Source: Parabacteroides merdae ATCC 43184 (GTDB taxonomy: Bacteria; Bacteroidota; Bacteroidia; Bacteroidales; Tannerellaceae). Taken from it: DNA of 64,000 nucleotides. Location: positions 62,001 to 126,000 of the forward strand of contig NZ_CP102286.1 of the NCBI RefSeq assembly GCF_025151215.1, given 5' to 3'. The notes under the pieces were generated by a model, which worked only from the letters and a program-made list of their open reading frames with translations, had not been told where the DNA came from and made no database searches. The position numbers and the translations under genes were made by a program. Positions 8,310 through 16,543 of the stretch are shown piece after piece; position 1 is the first letter of the stretch, and each line of letters opens with the position of its first letter.

Positions 8310-9185
8310 TTACTGATATAAAGTACCTGTATTGACTACAGGTTGTGCGGACTCGTCTGCGCAAAGGACTACCAGCAGATTGCTGACCATTGCTGCTTTC
8401 CGTTCTTCATCCAGCTCGACAACACCGTCTTTCTCTAACTTTTCCAATGCCAGGTGAACCATGCTGACAGCTCCTTCTACGATCCGTTCGCGGGCAGAAA
8501 TGATGGCGTCTGCCTGCTGGCGGCGTAACATCACGCTGGCGATTTCGGATGCATAAGCCAGATAGTTGATACGGGCTTCCACAATTTCGATTCCAGCGAT
8601 GGCAAGACGGCTGTTGAGTTCGTCTTCTAGGCGTTGGGTTATTTCTCCGCTTTCATCGGAACGGAGTGTGACTTTATCAATCGTCTCATTTGTGTCGTAA
8701 GCATACATGCCTGCTACTTGCCGAAGAGCGGCATCGCTTTGTATTTGGACAAACTCTCGGATGTTTCCGGATATATCGAAACTGGCTTTGTAGGTGTCTT
8801 TTATTCTCCAGACGACCACGGCTCCGATCATGATCGGATTTCCGACTTTGTCGTTGACTTTGATCGGGTCGATGTTCAAGTTTAGGATGCGTAATGTTAC
8901 GGTTGATTTCAGGAAAAGTGGGTTTACCCAATAGAAACCGTTACTAATGACCGTTCCGGCATATCTGCCGAAAAAAGTCAATACGCGCGAATTGTTTGGC
9001 TGGATGATCATAAATCCGGGTAACATGACAACAACGCATATCCCGCAGATGACACCGGCGATGATACTCGGTGTTTGTGGCAGCGATAGTAGATATATGG
9101 CTGTCCCTGTTAAAGCAAGCATGATAAGTATAGCCGTAAAACCGGATAATTTGATGCCGTCGAAGTTCTTTTCCTGTGTTTTCAT
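8310..9185 (-). CDS. SPFH/band 7 (stomatin-like) membrane protein
   Basis: Two hydrophobic segments near the N-terminus (about 15-35 and 40-60) anchor the protein. The SPFH domain follows, with the signatures NSRVLTFFGRYAG and GFYWVNP, and then an alpha-helical region with EIASVMLRRQQADAI. Such proteins form membrane-associated oligomers and scaffold microdomains or proteases. At 291 residues it is a typical length. It lies upstream of the ribbon-helix-helix gene in a two-gene unit and is divergent from the PIF1-like helicase. Confidence 0.88.
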   Translation of the reverse strand: MKTQEKNFDGIKLSGFTAILIMLALTGTAIYLLSLPQTPSIIAGVICGICVVVMLPGFMIIQPNNSRVLTFFGRYAGTVISNGFYWVNPLFLKSTVTLRILNLNIDPIKVNDKVGNPIMIGAVVVWRIKDTYKASFDISGNIREFVQIQSDAALRQVAGMYAYDTNETIDKVTLRSDESGEITQRLEDELNSRLAIAGIEIVEARINYLAYASEIASVMLRRQQADAIISARERIVEGAVSMVHLALEKLEKDGVVELDEERKAAMVSNLLVVLCADESAQPVVNTGTLYQ

Positions 9186-9319
9186 AATGATCGTTATTTG
9201 ATATTATTTTGATATCACAAAATAAGACAAAGTTTCGGACATATGCAAATAAATTATGGACTTTTTATGAGTAGATATATAAAATATTCTATAGCTTTGT
9301 CTACTTAAAAATTACACGA

Positions 9320-11323
9320 TTGGAATTTCAGTTAGACACAGATAATAAGGAGTTTCAGGATGCCCTGCAACTGATCACTCATACACGTCAGTCCGTCTTC
9401 TTGACCGGGAAGGCCGGAACGGGTAAATCCACGTTCTTGAAATACATCTGCGCACATACGAAAAAGAAATATGTCGTATTGGCACCGACAGGGATAGCCG
9501 CGATTAACGCGGAAGGGGTGACGCTTCATTCTTTTTTTAAATTACCTTTTCGCCCGATGTTGCCCGATGATCCGGATTTGAGTCTGAAGAACGGACGGAT
9601 CTTCGAGTTTTTCAAATACAGGAAAGAGCATCGGAAGTTGATTTCGGAAGTGGAATTGATCATTATAGACGAGATTTCGATGGTACGGGCAGATATCATC
9701 GATTGTGTCGACCGGATCTTGCGTGTCTTTTCCGGTAATATGCGTTTGCCGTTCGGAGGCAAGCAATTGCTGTTTGTCGGCGACGTCTTCCAATTGGAGC
9801 CGGTGGTCCCTGCCGACCAGAAAGAAATATTAAGTCTCTTCTATGCCAGTCCGTTTTTCTTTTCGGCCCGTGTCTTCAAAGATATAAATCTGGTCCCGAT
9901 CGAATTGCAGAAAGTGTACCGGCAGACAGATCCTGTATTTATCAATATTTTGGATCGTATCCGTAGCAATATTGCCCGGAAACAGGAGTTGGATACTTTG
10001 AATGCTCGCTATTTCCCTGATTTTATACCTCGAAACGAGGATATGTACATCACGCTTGCCACCCGGCGGGATCAGGTGGATTTTATCAATGAACGGAAGT
10101 TGGGGGAATTGCCCGGTGAAGAGTTCGTTTCTCACGGCAAGATCGAAGGTGATTTTCCTGAGTCGTCTCTACCGACACAATTAAACCTATCCATCAAGGA
10201 GCAGGCCCAGGTTATTTTTATCGATAATGATTATGAACGTCGTTGGGTCAATGGTACGATCGGTATGGTGTCGGGGATCGACGAGAATGGGAATGTCTAC
10301 GTCCTGTTAGAGGACGGGAGGGAATATCTGGTCGAGCCGACTTCTTGGCGCAACTATAAATATAAATACAACGAAAAGGAGAAAAAGGTCGAAGAAGAAA
10401 TTGTCGGTACTTTCGAGCAGTTGCCGATTCGTCTTGCCTGGGCGATCACCGTGCATAAGAGCCAGGGGCTTACGTTCAGCCGTGTCGTGGTGGATTTGAC
10501 AGGCGGCGTGTTTGCCGGTGGCCAGACATATGTCGCTTTAAGTCGTTGTACGTCTCTGGAAGGGCTGGTGCTGAAAAGCCGGATTTCTCCGCATGATATC
10601 TTTGTGCGGAAAGAGATCGTCCAGTTCAGCCAGATGTTTAATGACCGGCAGTTGATTGAAAAAAGTTTGCGTGAAAGTGAGGCGGAATTGTTGTATGCAC
10701 GTGCCGCCCGTTGTTTTAAATCCGGCAATGTGAAAGAGATGGTTGAGGCTTTCGCTGCTGCTGTCAGTAAGCGGAATGAGCTGGAAAAGCCAGAAGTGCA
10801 ACGGTTGCTCCGTATGAAATTGCAAACTATGAACACTCAACGGGCGCAGATCAAGAAACTCCGGGAGGAGATACACGCCCAGCGGGAGATTCAGAAAGAA
10901 TATGCCCACGAATACTATTTGATGGGGAATGAATGTATTACGAAAGCGCACGATCCGAATGCAGCTATTCGCTCTTTCGACAAAGCGCTCAAGCTTTATC
11001 CTGAGTTTGTGGATGCTTGGGTACGTAAAGGAGTGACCCTTCTCGATATGGGTGACGGTTTCCAGGCGGTTACTTGCCTGAATGAAGCCGTGCGACTGAA
11101 CCCGAAATCATTTAAAGCGCGTTATAATCGTGGAAAATCTTATCTTCAACTGAAATATTACGACGAGGCCGTTTCTGACTTTATGAAAGCTGTCGATCTG
11201 AAACCGAAGCACGCTGCAGCCCATGAATATCTTGCCGAAGCATTTCTGCATATAGGGGAGGAAGAGTTGGCTCGGCAGCATCAGGATATTGCCGATGACC
11301 TTCGTAATGGGAATGAAAATTAA
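9320..11323 (+). CDS. PIF1-like helicase/AAA ATPase with C-terminal TPRs
   Basis: Superfamily 1 helicase motifs in order: Walker A GKAGTGKST at 30-38, LAPTGIAAINAEG, Walker B IIIDEISM near 113, GDVFQLEPV near 153, and the late motif VHKSQGLTF. After residue about 465 comes a helical linker and at least three TPR units (DPNAAIRSFDKALKLYPE and following). It should unwind DNA in repair or replication restart, with the TPRs binding a partner. The start codon is TTG at 9320; no upstream ATG fits. A -7 box TAGCTTTG is at 9292-9299, leaving a very short leader. Confidence 0.88.
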   Translation: MEFQLDTDNKEFQDALQLITHTRQSVFLTGKAGTGKSTFLKYICAHTKKKYVVLAPTGIAAINAEGVTLHSFFKLPFRPMLPDDPDLSLKNGRIFEFFKYRKEHRKLISEVELIIIDEISMVRADIIDCVDRILRVFSGNMRLPFGGKQLLFVGDVFQLEPVVPADQKEILSLFYASPFFFSARVFKDINLVPIELQKVYRQTDPVFINILDRIRSNIARKQELDTLNARYFPDFIPRNEDMYITLATRRDQVDFINERKLGELPGEEFVSHGKIEGDFPESSLPTQLNLSIKEQAQVIFIDNDYERRWVNGTIGMVSGIDENGNVYVLLEDGREYLVEPTSWRNYKYKYNEKEKKVEEEIVGTFEQLPIRLAWAITVHKSQGLTFSRVVVDLTGGVFAGGQTYVALSRCTSLEGLVLKSRISPHDIFVRKEIVQFSQMFNDRQLIEKSLRESEAELLYARAARCFKSGNVKEMVEAFAAAVSKRNELEKPEVQRLLRMKLQTMNTQRAQIKKLREEIHAQREIQKEYAHEYYLMGNECITKAHDPNAAIRSFDKALKLYPEFVDAWVRKGVTLLDMGDGFQAVTCLNEAVRLNPKSFKARYNRGKSYLQLKYYDEAVSDFMKAVDLKPKHAAAHEYLAEAFLHIGEEELARQHQDIADDLRNGNEN

Positions 11324-11436
11324 TAAGTTGTCATTAATTTTGTACAGAAATATAATAAAAGCGTGATAATAAGGTTGTATCTTTGTGATGCAATGTTAAA
11401 TTTTGTAGAGGGTATTCATTAAAAACAAATTTCTGT

Positions 11437-14400
11437 ATGAAAAAAGTTATCTGCTTTTTTGTATGTGTTTTGATATGCATAGGGTTCTCCGTAAAAGCTC
11501 AGGTGACAACTTCCGTACTGAGCGGAAAAATTATCGACGATCAAAATGAGTATGTGATAGGAGCTACGGTGGTAGCGGTACACGAACCATCCGGAACCAT
11601 GTATGGTGCGGTAACGAATGTGGATGGCCGCTACACGATCCAGGGAATGCGTACCGGAGGACCCTATAAAGTGGAGATTTCCTATGTCGGTTATAAAAAG
11701 GCTGTTTTTACGGATATCAGGTTGGAATTGGGCAATACATATGTCCTGAATGCGACCTTGTATCCCAGTTCGGAGCAATTGGGAGAAGTGGTAGTCACAG
11801 CTGATGCAAAAGCGAATATCGGTGCATCCGAAAATTTTTCTACAGGAAGGATACAGGAGACTCCGACGGTCGACCGCAATATATATGATGTCGTAAAGAA
11901 TATGCCGATGGCCATGACCTCCAAAAACGGAGGGATCACGTTTGCCGGCTCCAATAACCGTTATAACAGTTTCCAGATCGACGGTACGGTGAGCAATGAT
12001 GTTTTCGGGCTGGCTCCGTCGGGTACAAACGGTGGTCAGACGAATGCCAATCCGATTTCGATGGATGCCATCCAGGAAATCCAAGTGGTGGTCGCTCCTT
12101 TCGATGTCCGCCAGAGCGGTTTTACCGGAGGTGGCATCAATGCTATTACCAAACAGGGAAACAACACATATCATGCATCGGTCTATTCCTATTTTACAAA
12201 TGAAGGTCTCTACGGAAAATACAATGCTTATAAAGATAACATAAAGGATAAATTGACGGAACAGTCCACAAAAACTTTTGGCGGGACGTTGAGTGGTCCG
12301 ATCATCAAAGACAAGCTGTTTTTCTTTGCCAATGCAGAAAACCGTAAGGAATCTTATCCCTCCCGTTTCTATGCCGGATATGACGAGAAAGGATTTTCCA
12401 CCGATATGGCACAGAAAATCGCCGATAAGTATGAAGAATATACCGGAATCCGTGAGAGCTTCGGATCACGCGATGTAGATCAGAGGGCCTTTAATTTCTT
12501 AGGACGTATCGACTGGAATATCGACCGGAACAATAAACTGGCTTTCCGTTATCAGTATAATAACTCATACGATGACATTTTCAGCCCGTCAAGCACGACC
12601 TACTTCTTTAACGGGAGTGGTTACCGGATGAAAAATAAGACGAATTCGTTTGTGGCCGAGTGGAACTCCCATTGGAGCGATGTCTTGTATAACGAGTTCC
12701 GTGCAGGTGTTACGACAGTCCGGGATGAACGCCAGGTGGCTTATCAAGGGCCGAACGTAAAGATTAACGGTAGCGATAACAGCGGAACGAACAATACGAC
12801 GGTCAACATCGGTACGGAGTATTCTTCAGGAGCAAACGCCCTGGATCAGGATATTTACACATTTGAGGACAATCTTTCCTGGTATAAGGGTAATCATACT
12901 TTTACCTTCGGTACGCACAATGAAATATTCCGGATGAAGAACCTCTTTATCCAGGTCGTTACCGGCTCATGGGAGTTCGGTTCGATGGACGCATTCTTGA
13001 ATGACAGTCCTTCCAAATATGTATTCAAGTATACGGACCCCGATGTGACGGGCGGTAACTATCGCTATACACCTATTATTAAAGCCGGTCAGTTTGGCTT
13101 CTACGCACAGGACAAATGGGATGTTGCCGATAATTTCTCACTGACTTACGGTTTACGTTTTGATATCCCTTTGTTGTTTAATGATCCGACAGTCAATCAT
13201 GAGTTCAATGAATATGCCGCAAGCAAAAATATTAAGGAAAGAGTAGGAGAAATGCCCGGCGCCAAAGTGATGGTATCTCCCCGTCTGGGATTCCGCTGGT
13301 ATACGGACGATAGCCGGACCACCTTGATTCGTGGTGGACTGGGGTTGTTTACGGGGCGCGTTCCTTTTGTATGGCTTTCCAATGCTTATAATAATACCGG
13401 GGTTGAGCAGAAAGGTACGACTATCTTTGCTTCCGGTTCGACTTCCGCCCCTTCGTTGGGACAATATGCGGATGATCCGATCGGAGCCATGAATTCCCAA
13501 AAGGGAAATCCTGCGACCCCCGATATCGTGACCGTGTCCAAAGACTTTAAATATCCGCAGGTTTTCCGTGTGAACTTGGCATTGGAACGTGTCTTGCCCG
13601 GTGATGTGAAGATGACTTTGGAAGGGCTATATTCCAAAACATTCAATAACGTATATTTTGAGAACCTGGCATTATCGAGCAATGCCAAAGTCTATGCCGT
13701 TCCGGGTGTGGAAACTTCCGCCACTCCTTATTACTCCGTAGACAAGAAGTATTTCAGTATTACCAATCTGAAAAATACGAATATGGGATATACCTATTCT
13801 CTGTCCGCCTTGTTTGAAAAGAGTTTCTATTTCGGTTTGGACTTGGCTGCGTCTTATACGTTCGGGCATTCCAAATCGGTGTATGACGGAACCTCTTCTG
13901 TGGCTTATTCCAATTGGAAATATAATTATGCGGTAGATTCCAATAACCCTGGTCTGGCTTATTCCATGTTCGATATCCCTCACCGTGTGATGGTTTCTGT
14001 CGGTTATCGGACTCCCCGCTATGCCAAAGGCTTCATGGCAACTACCGTCTCTCTTGTCTATAACGGCTACGTGGGACAGCGTTACAGTCTGACGATGAAC
14101 GAATCTTACTACGATGCCGAGAAAAAGAAAACGGTCTATATCGACTACAACGGTGACGGCTGGGGTGGAAACTCATTGCTTTATATCCCGACTGAAGACG
14201 AACTGCAGAAGATGGACTTCAAGACAGAAGAAGACCGTCGGAAGTTTGACGAATGGATCGAAGGCGACAGCTATGCAAAGAAACATCGTGGAGCGTACGC
14301 CATGCGTAACTCCAATTCGGCTCCGTGGGAAAACCGGGTCGACCTGCATGTGGCGCAGGATATCTTCGTGCTGAAAGACCGTGGCAGCAAATTCCAGGTG

Positions 14401-14619
14401 ACATTCGACGTTACGAACTTTGCCAATATGTTGAATAAGAAATGGGGAACCACTTACACCGCAGCTTATAACGTAATGCCTTTGCAGGTAATCGGCAGTA
14501 AGAAGGGGGAAGATGGCAACTACACAAACACATATGCTTATAATTCGAGGAATACGATCACCAAGAATGATGTTTTGTCTCGCTGGCATGCCCAGATCGG
14601 TTTTAAATATATTTTCTAA
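11437..14619 (+). CDS. Oar-like TonB-dependent outer-membrane receptor
   Basis: 1060 residues. The signal peptide ends near VKAQ (about 22). A carboxypeptidase-regulatory-like domain (LSGKIIDDQNEYVIGATVVA...) follows at about 27-105, then a plug domain with NNRYNSFQIDGTVSND and GFTGGGINAITKQG, then the beta-barrel, ending in an aromatic residue (KYIF). This is the Oar type of TonB-linked receptor rather than a SusC partner, as no susD follows. It is 6 bp upstream of a lipoprotein phosphodiesterase, so they are almost certainly co-transcribed. The ligand is unknown; a phosphorylated compound is an inference from the neighbour. A -7-like box TATCTTTG is at 11378-11385. Confidence 0.9.
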   Translation: MKKVICFFVCVLICIGFSVKAQVTTSVLSGKIIDDQNEYVIGATVVAVHEPSGTMYGAVTNVDGRYTIQGMRTGGPYKVEISYVGYKKAVFTDIRLELGNTYVLNATLYPSSEQLGEVVVTADAKANIGASENFSTGRIQETPTVDRNIYDVVKNMPMAMTSKNGGITFAGSNNRYNSFQIDGTVSNDVFGLAPSGTNGGQTNANPISMDAIQEIQVVVAPFDVRQSGFTGGGINAITKQGNNTYHASVYSYFTNEGLYGKYNAYKDNIKDKLTEQSTKTFGGTLSGPIIKDKLFFFANAENRKESYPSRFYAGYDEKGFSTDMAQKIADKYEEYTGIRESFGSRDVDQRAFNFLGRIDWNIDRNNKLAFRYQYNNSYDDIFSPSSTTYFFNGSGYRMKNKTNSFVAEWNSHWSDVLYNEFRAGVTTVRDERQVAYQGPNVKINGSDNSGTNNTTVNIGTEYSSGANALDQDIYTFEDNLSWYKGNHTFTFGTHNEIFRMKNLFIQVVTGSWEFGSMDAFLNDSPSKYVFKYTDPDVTGGNYRYTPIIKAGQFGFYAQDKWDVADNFSLTYGLRFDIPLLFNDPTVNHEFNEYAASKNIKERVGEMPGAKVMVSPRLGFRWYTDDSRTTLIRGGLGLFTGRVPFVWLSNAYNNTGVEQKGTTIFASGSTSAPSLGQYADDPIGAMNSQKGNPATPDIVTVSKDFKYPQVFRVNLALERVLPGDVKMTLEGLYSKTFNNVYFENLALSSNAKVYAVPGVETSATPYYSVDKKYFSITNLKNTNMGYTYSLSALFEKSFYFGLDLAASYTFGHSKSVYDGTSSVAYSNWKYNYAVDSNNPGLAYSMFDIPHRVMVSVGYRTPRYAKGFMATTVSLVYNGYVGQRYSLTMNESYYDAEKKKTVYIDYNGDGWGGNSLLYIPTEDELQKMDFKTEEDRRKFDEWIEGDSYAKKHRGAYAMRNSNSAPWENRVDLHVAQDIFVLKDRGSKFQVTFDVTNFANMLNKKWGTTYTAAYNVMPLQVIGSKKGEDGNYTNTYAYNSRNTITKNDVLSRWHAQIGFKYIF

Positions 14620-14625
14620 ACCTAT

Positions 14626-15828
14626 ATGTATAGATTTCAGACATTCATATTAGTAAGTCTCTTTTCGATAATCTGTTTGTCGATAGCCGGATGTACGGCT
14701 CACTCGAAGAAGGAACGCTACGTCGTAGTCCTGTCTATGGACGGTTTTCGTTCGGATTATCCGTCGCATGCACATACGCCGACGCTCGATTCATTGGCCT
14801 GCGTTGGGGTGAAGGCTGCTTTTCGTCCCAGCTTTCCGAGTGTGACTTTCCCGAACCATTACAGTATGGCGACAGGCTTGCATCCGGATCATCATGGATT
14901 GGTGAATAATTTCTTTTATGCCCCCGATCTGGATAGCGTCTATGTGATGGGAAATCCGAATCCAGCCTTTTTCGGAGGAGAGCCGATCTGGAACACGGCG
15001 GAAAAGCAGGGTGTCCGAACCGCCTCGTTCTATTGGGTCGGTAGTGAATATCCGATACAGGGATGCCGGCCTTCCATCTGGAAACCGTTCGATAAGAATG
15101 TTCCTTTTTCTGACAGGGCGGATTCGGTGATTGCTTGGTTGCAACTGCCGGAGGAAGTCCGCCCGCACCTGATCATGTGGTATATGGAAGAACCGGACGG
15201 AGTCGGGCATAGGGCAACCCCCGATTCGTCGGCAACCCTTTCAACGGTTGAACATTTGGACCGTATATTAGGTGACTTCTTTGCTGAAGCCCGTAGGCTG
15301 GATATCTTTGACCAGATTGATTTTATCGTCCTGTCTGATCATGGCATGGCAACTTATTATCCGGAGAATTATGTGAATCTGAACGATTATCTGCCTCGCG
15401 ACAGTTTCGATTATGTTTTCGACGGAGTGCCGACTTTGCTTTATCCGAAACCGACTTATACAGATAGCGCTTATGCAATCCTGAAGCGTGTACCTCGTGT
15501 AACGGTTTGGAGAAAGAATGAGATTCCGGAAAAGTTCGTGTATGGAAAGAATCCGCGTATAGGCGATCTGTTCGTATTACCGGATATCGGGACGTATCTG
15601 CAATTCCGCCCCGAATCGTGTCCTGTATTCGCGGCTACACATGGATATGATAACTTTGCTCCGGAAATGGAGGCCATCTTTTATGCTGCAGGGCCTTCCT
15701 TCAAACAGAATGTCGAGCTGCCGGTGATGGCGAATGTCAATTTGTATCTGATAATTGCCCGCTTGCTGGATCTGCAGCCGGCTCCTAATGATGGAGATAG
15801 CGTGGTTGTTTCAACATTGTTCAGATAA
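14626..15828 (+). CDS. Lipoprotein nucleotide pyrophosphatase/phosphodiesterase
   Basis: A 400-residue member of the alkaline phosphatase superfamily, NPP type. A lipobox (SIAGC, C23) implies membrane anchoring. Metal and nucleophile residues are D39 in SMDGFR, T74 in PSVTFPNHYS (nucleophile), DGVGH, LSDHGM, and a late ATHGYDN. It hydrolyses phosphodiester or pyrophosphate bonds, for example in nucleotides or phospholipid head groups. It is tightly coupled to the upstream TonB receptor, which suggests that surface cleavage and uptake are linked. A possible hairpin (GCCACT/AGTGGC) follows at 15870-15886. Confidence 0.9.
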   Translation: MYRFQTFILVSLFSIICLSIAGCTAHSKKERYVVVLSMDGFRSDYPSHAHTPTLDSLACVGVKAAFRPSFPSVTFPNHYSMATGLHPDHHGLVNNFFYAPDLDSVYVMGNPNPAFFGGEPIWNTAEKQGVRTASFYWVGSEYPIQGCRPSIWKPFDKNVPFSDRADSVIAWLQLPEEVRPHLIMWYMEEPDGVGHRATPDSSATLSTVEHLDRILGDFFAEARRLDIFDQIDFIVLSDHGMATYYPENYVNLNDYLPRDSFDYVFDGVPTLLYPKPTYTDSAYAILKRVPRVTVWRKNEIPEKFVYGKNPRIGDLFVLPDIGTYLQFRPESCPVFAATHGYDNFAPEMEAIFYAAGPSFKQNVELPVMANVNLYLIIARLLDLQPAPNDGDSVVVSTLFR

Positions 15829-15931
15829 GTATAATTTGCTTTCATCTGAGTGTAAGTCGGACTCGGAAGGCCACTATTTAAGTGGCAATAACCATACTTC
15901 TATTGCAAAACCGCTTAACCATAGACCTTTT

Positions 15932-16019
15932 GCCCTTAGTCGAATAGGTTTTCGCCCTTAGTCAAAAGCCCTTTCGACTAAGGGCGAAAACCTTTTTGCC
16001 TTTGGTCGAAAAGCAAAAG
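15932..16019. repeat. 22-bp periodic array, GCCCTTAGTC core, one inverted unit
   Basis: Cores begin at 15932 and 15954 (GCCCTTAGTC), 15976 (GACTAAGGGC, inverted) and 15998 (GCCTTTGGTC). Each step is exactly 22 bp. Spacers are also alike (GAATAGGTTTTC, AAAAGCCCTTTC, GAAAACCTTTTT). The inversion gives a perfect 18-bp inverted repeat, 15946-15963 against 15976-15993, with a 12-nt loop. Confidence 0.9.
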
Positions 16020-16170
16020 AGTAGTAGTCTTGGTTATAAATCTCAGTGTATATGTTTGTTAGTTTGGGTTGTTACGTCCTTATTTTTCACTAATATATAG
16101 TTGTGGATATAAAGCGGGAGGTGGCATGGTCAACTTGAATCAGGACGAGACACGTTTGTTCATAACCTGA

Positions 16171-16201
16171 AAAAGAAAAAGCCCGCAAATGAACTGCGAG
16201 C
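16171..16201 (-). terminator. Intrinsic terminator of tRNA-Glu
   Basis: On the minus strand, GCTCGCA pairs with TGCGGGC (one G-U) around a 7-nt loop and is followed by TTTTTCTTTT. It lies 7 bp beyond the tRNA 3' end. Confidence 0.8.
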
Positions 16202-16207
16202 TTCTTG

Positions 16208-16280
16208 TAGTGCGTCCGGGGTTCGAACCCGAGTTTCCGCCGTGAGAGGGCGGCGTCCTAGACCACTAGACGAATGCACC
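16208..16280 (-). tRNA. tRNA-Glu (anticodon CTC)
   Basis: A 73-nt cloverleaf. The anticodon stem CCGCC/GGCGG encloses the loop CTCTCAC, giving anticodon CTC (codon GAG). The D-arm starts GTCTAG as in other tRNA-Glu, and the T-loop is TTCGAAC. The acceptor GGTGCAT/ACGCACT has a G1-U72 wobble and an A6-C67 mismatch. CCA is not encoded. Confidence 0.92.
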
Positions 16281-16447
16281 GGGTAGTCTTTGTTTGACGT
16301 TGCGAAATTAGTAAATATTTTATTCCGATGTATCATTTGGAGAAATTTTTTTGAAGAAAATGTTTGTCTCCTGTCATTTTGGTATCCAAATTCTATGTGT
16401 CTCCACTAAAAGGCGTTAAAAGAGGTGTCAAATTCGTTTGTATTTCA

Positions 16448-16478
16448 TTTGCGTTCAAGTTTATTTATTCTACCTTTG
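16448..16478 (+). promoter_or_regulatory. Consensus promoter of mutAB
   Basis: TTTG at 16448-16451, 19 bp, TACCTTTG at 16471-16478, an exact consensus match. The predicted leader to the mutA ATG is about 60 nt. Confidence 0.8.
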
Positions 16479-16543
16479 CCTTCTGTTATTGAACAATATA
16501 CTATTGAACAATTACTAATACCAGTATTAAAATAACTAATATT

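Larger units (their letters stand above)
15829..16207. other. Intergenic region with 22-bp array and tRNA terminator
   Basis: 379 bp between the phosphodiesterase gene and tRNA-Glu, which face each other. It holds a weak hairpin (15870-15886), the 22-bp periodic array (15932-16019) and the tRNA terminator (16171-16201). No convincing protein-coding frame was found. Confidence 0.7.

Noticed and set aside
16208..16280. A tRNA pseudogene because of the A6-C67 acceptor mismatch
   Set aside because: All other arms are intact, a terminator follows, and the G1-U72 wobble is usual in this group, so it is called functional.
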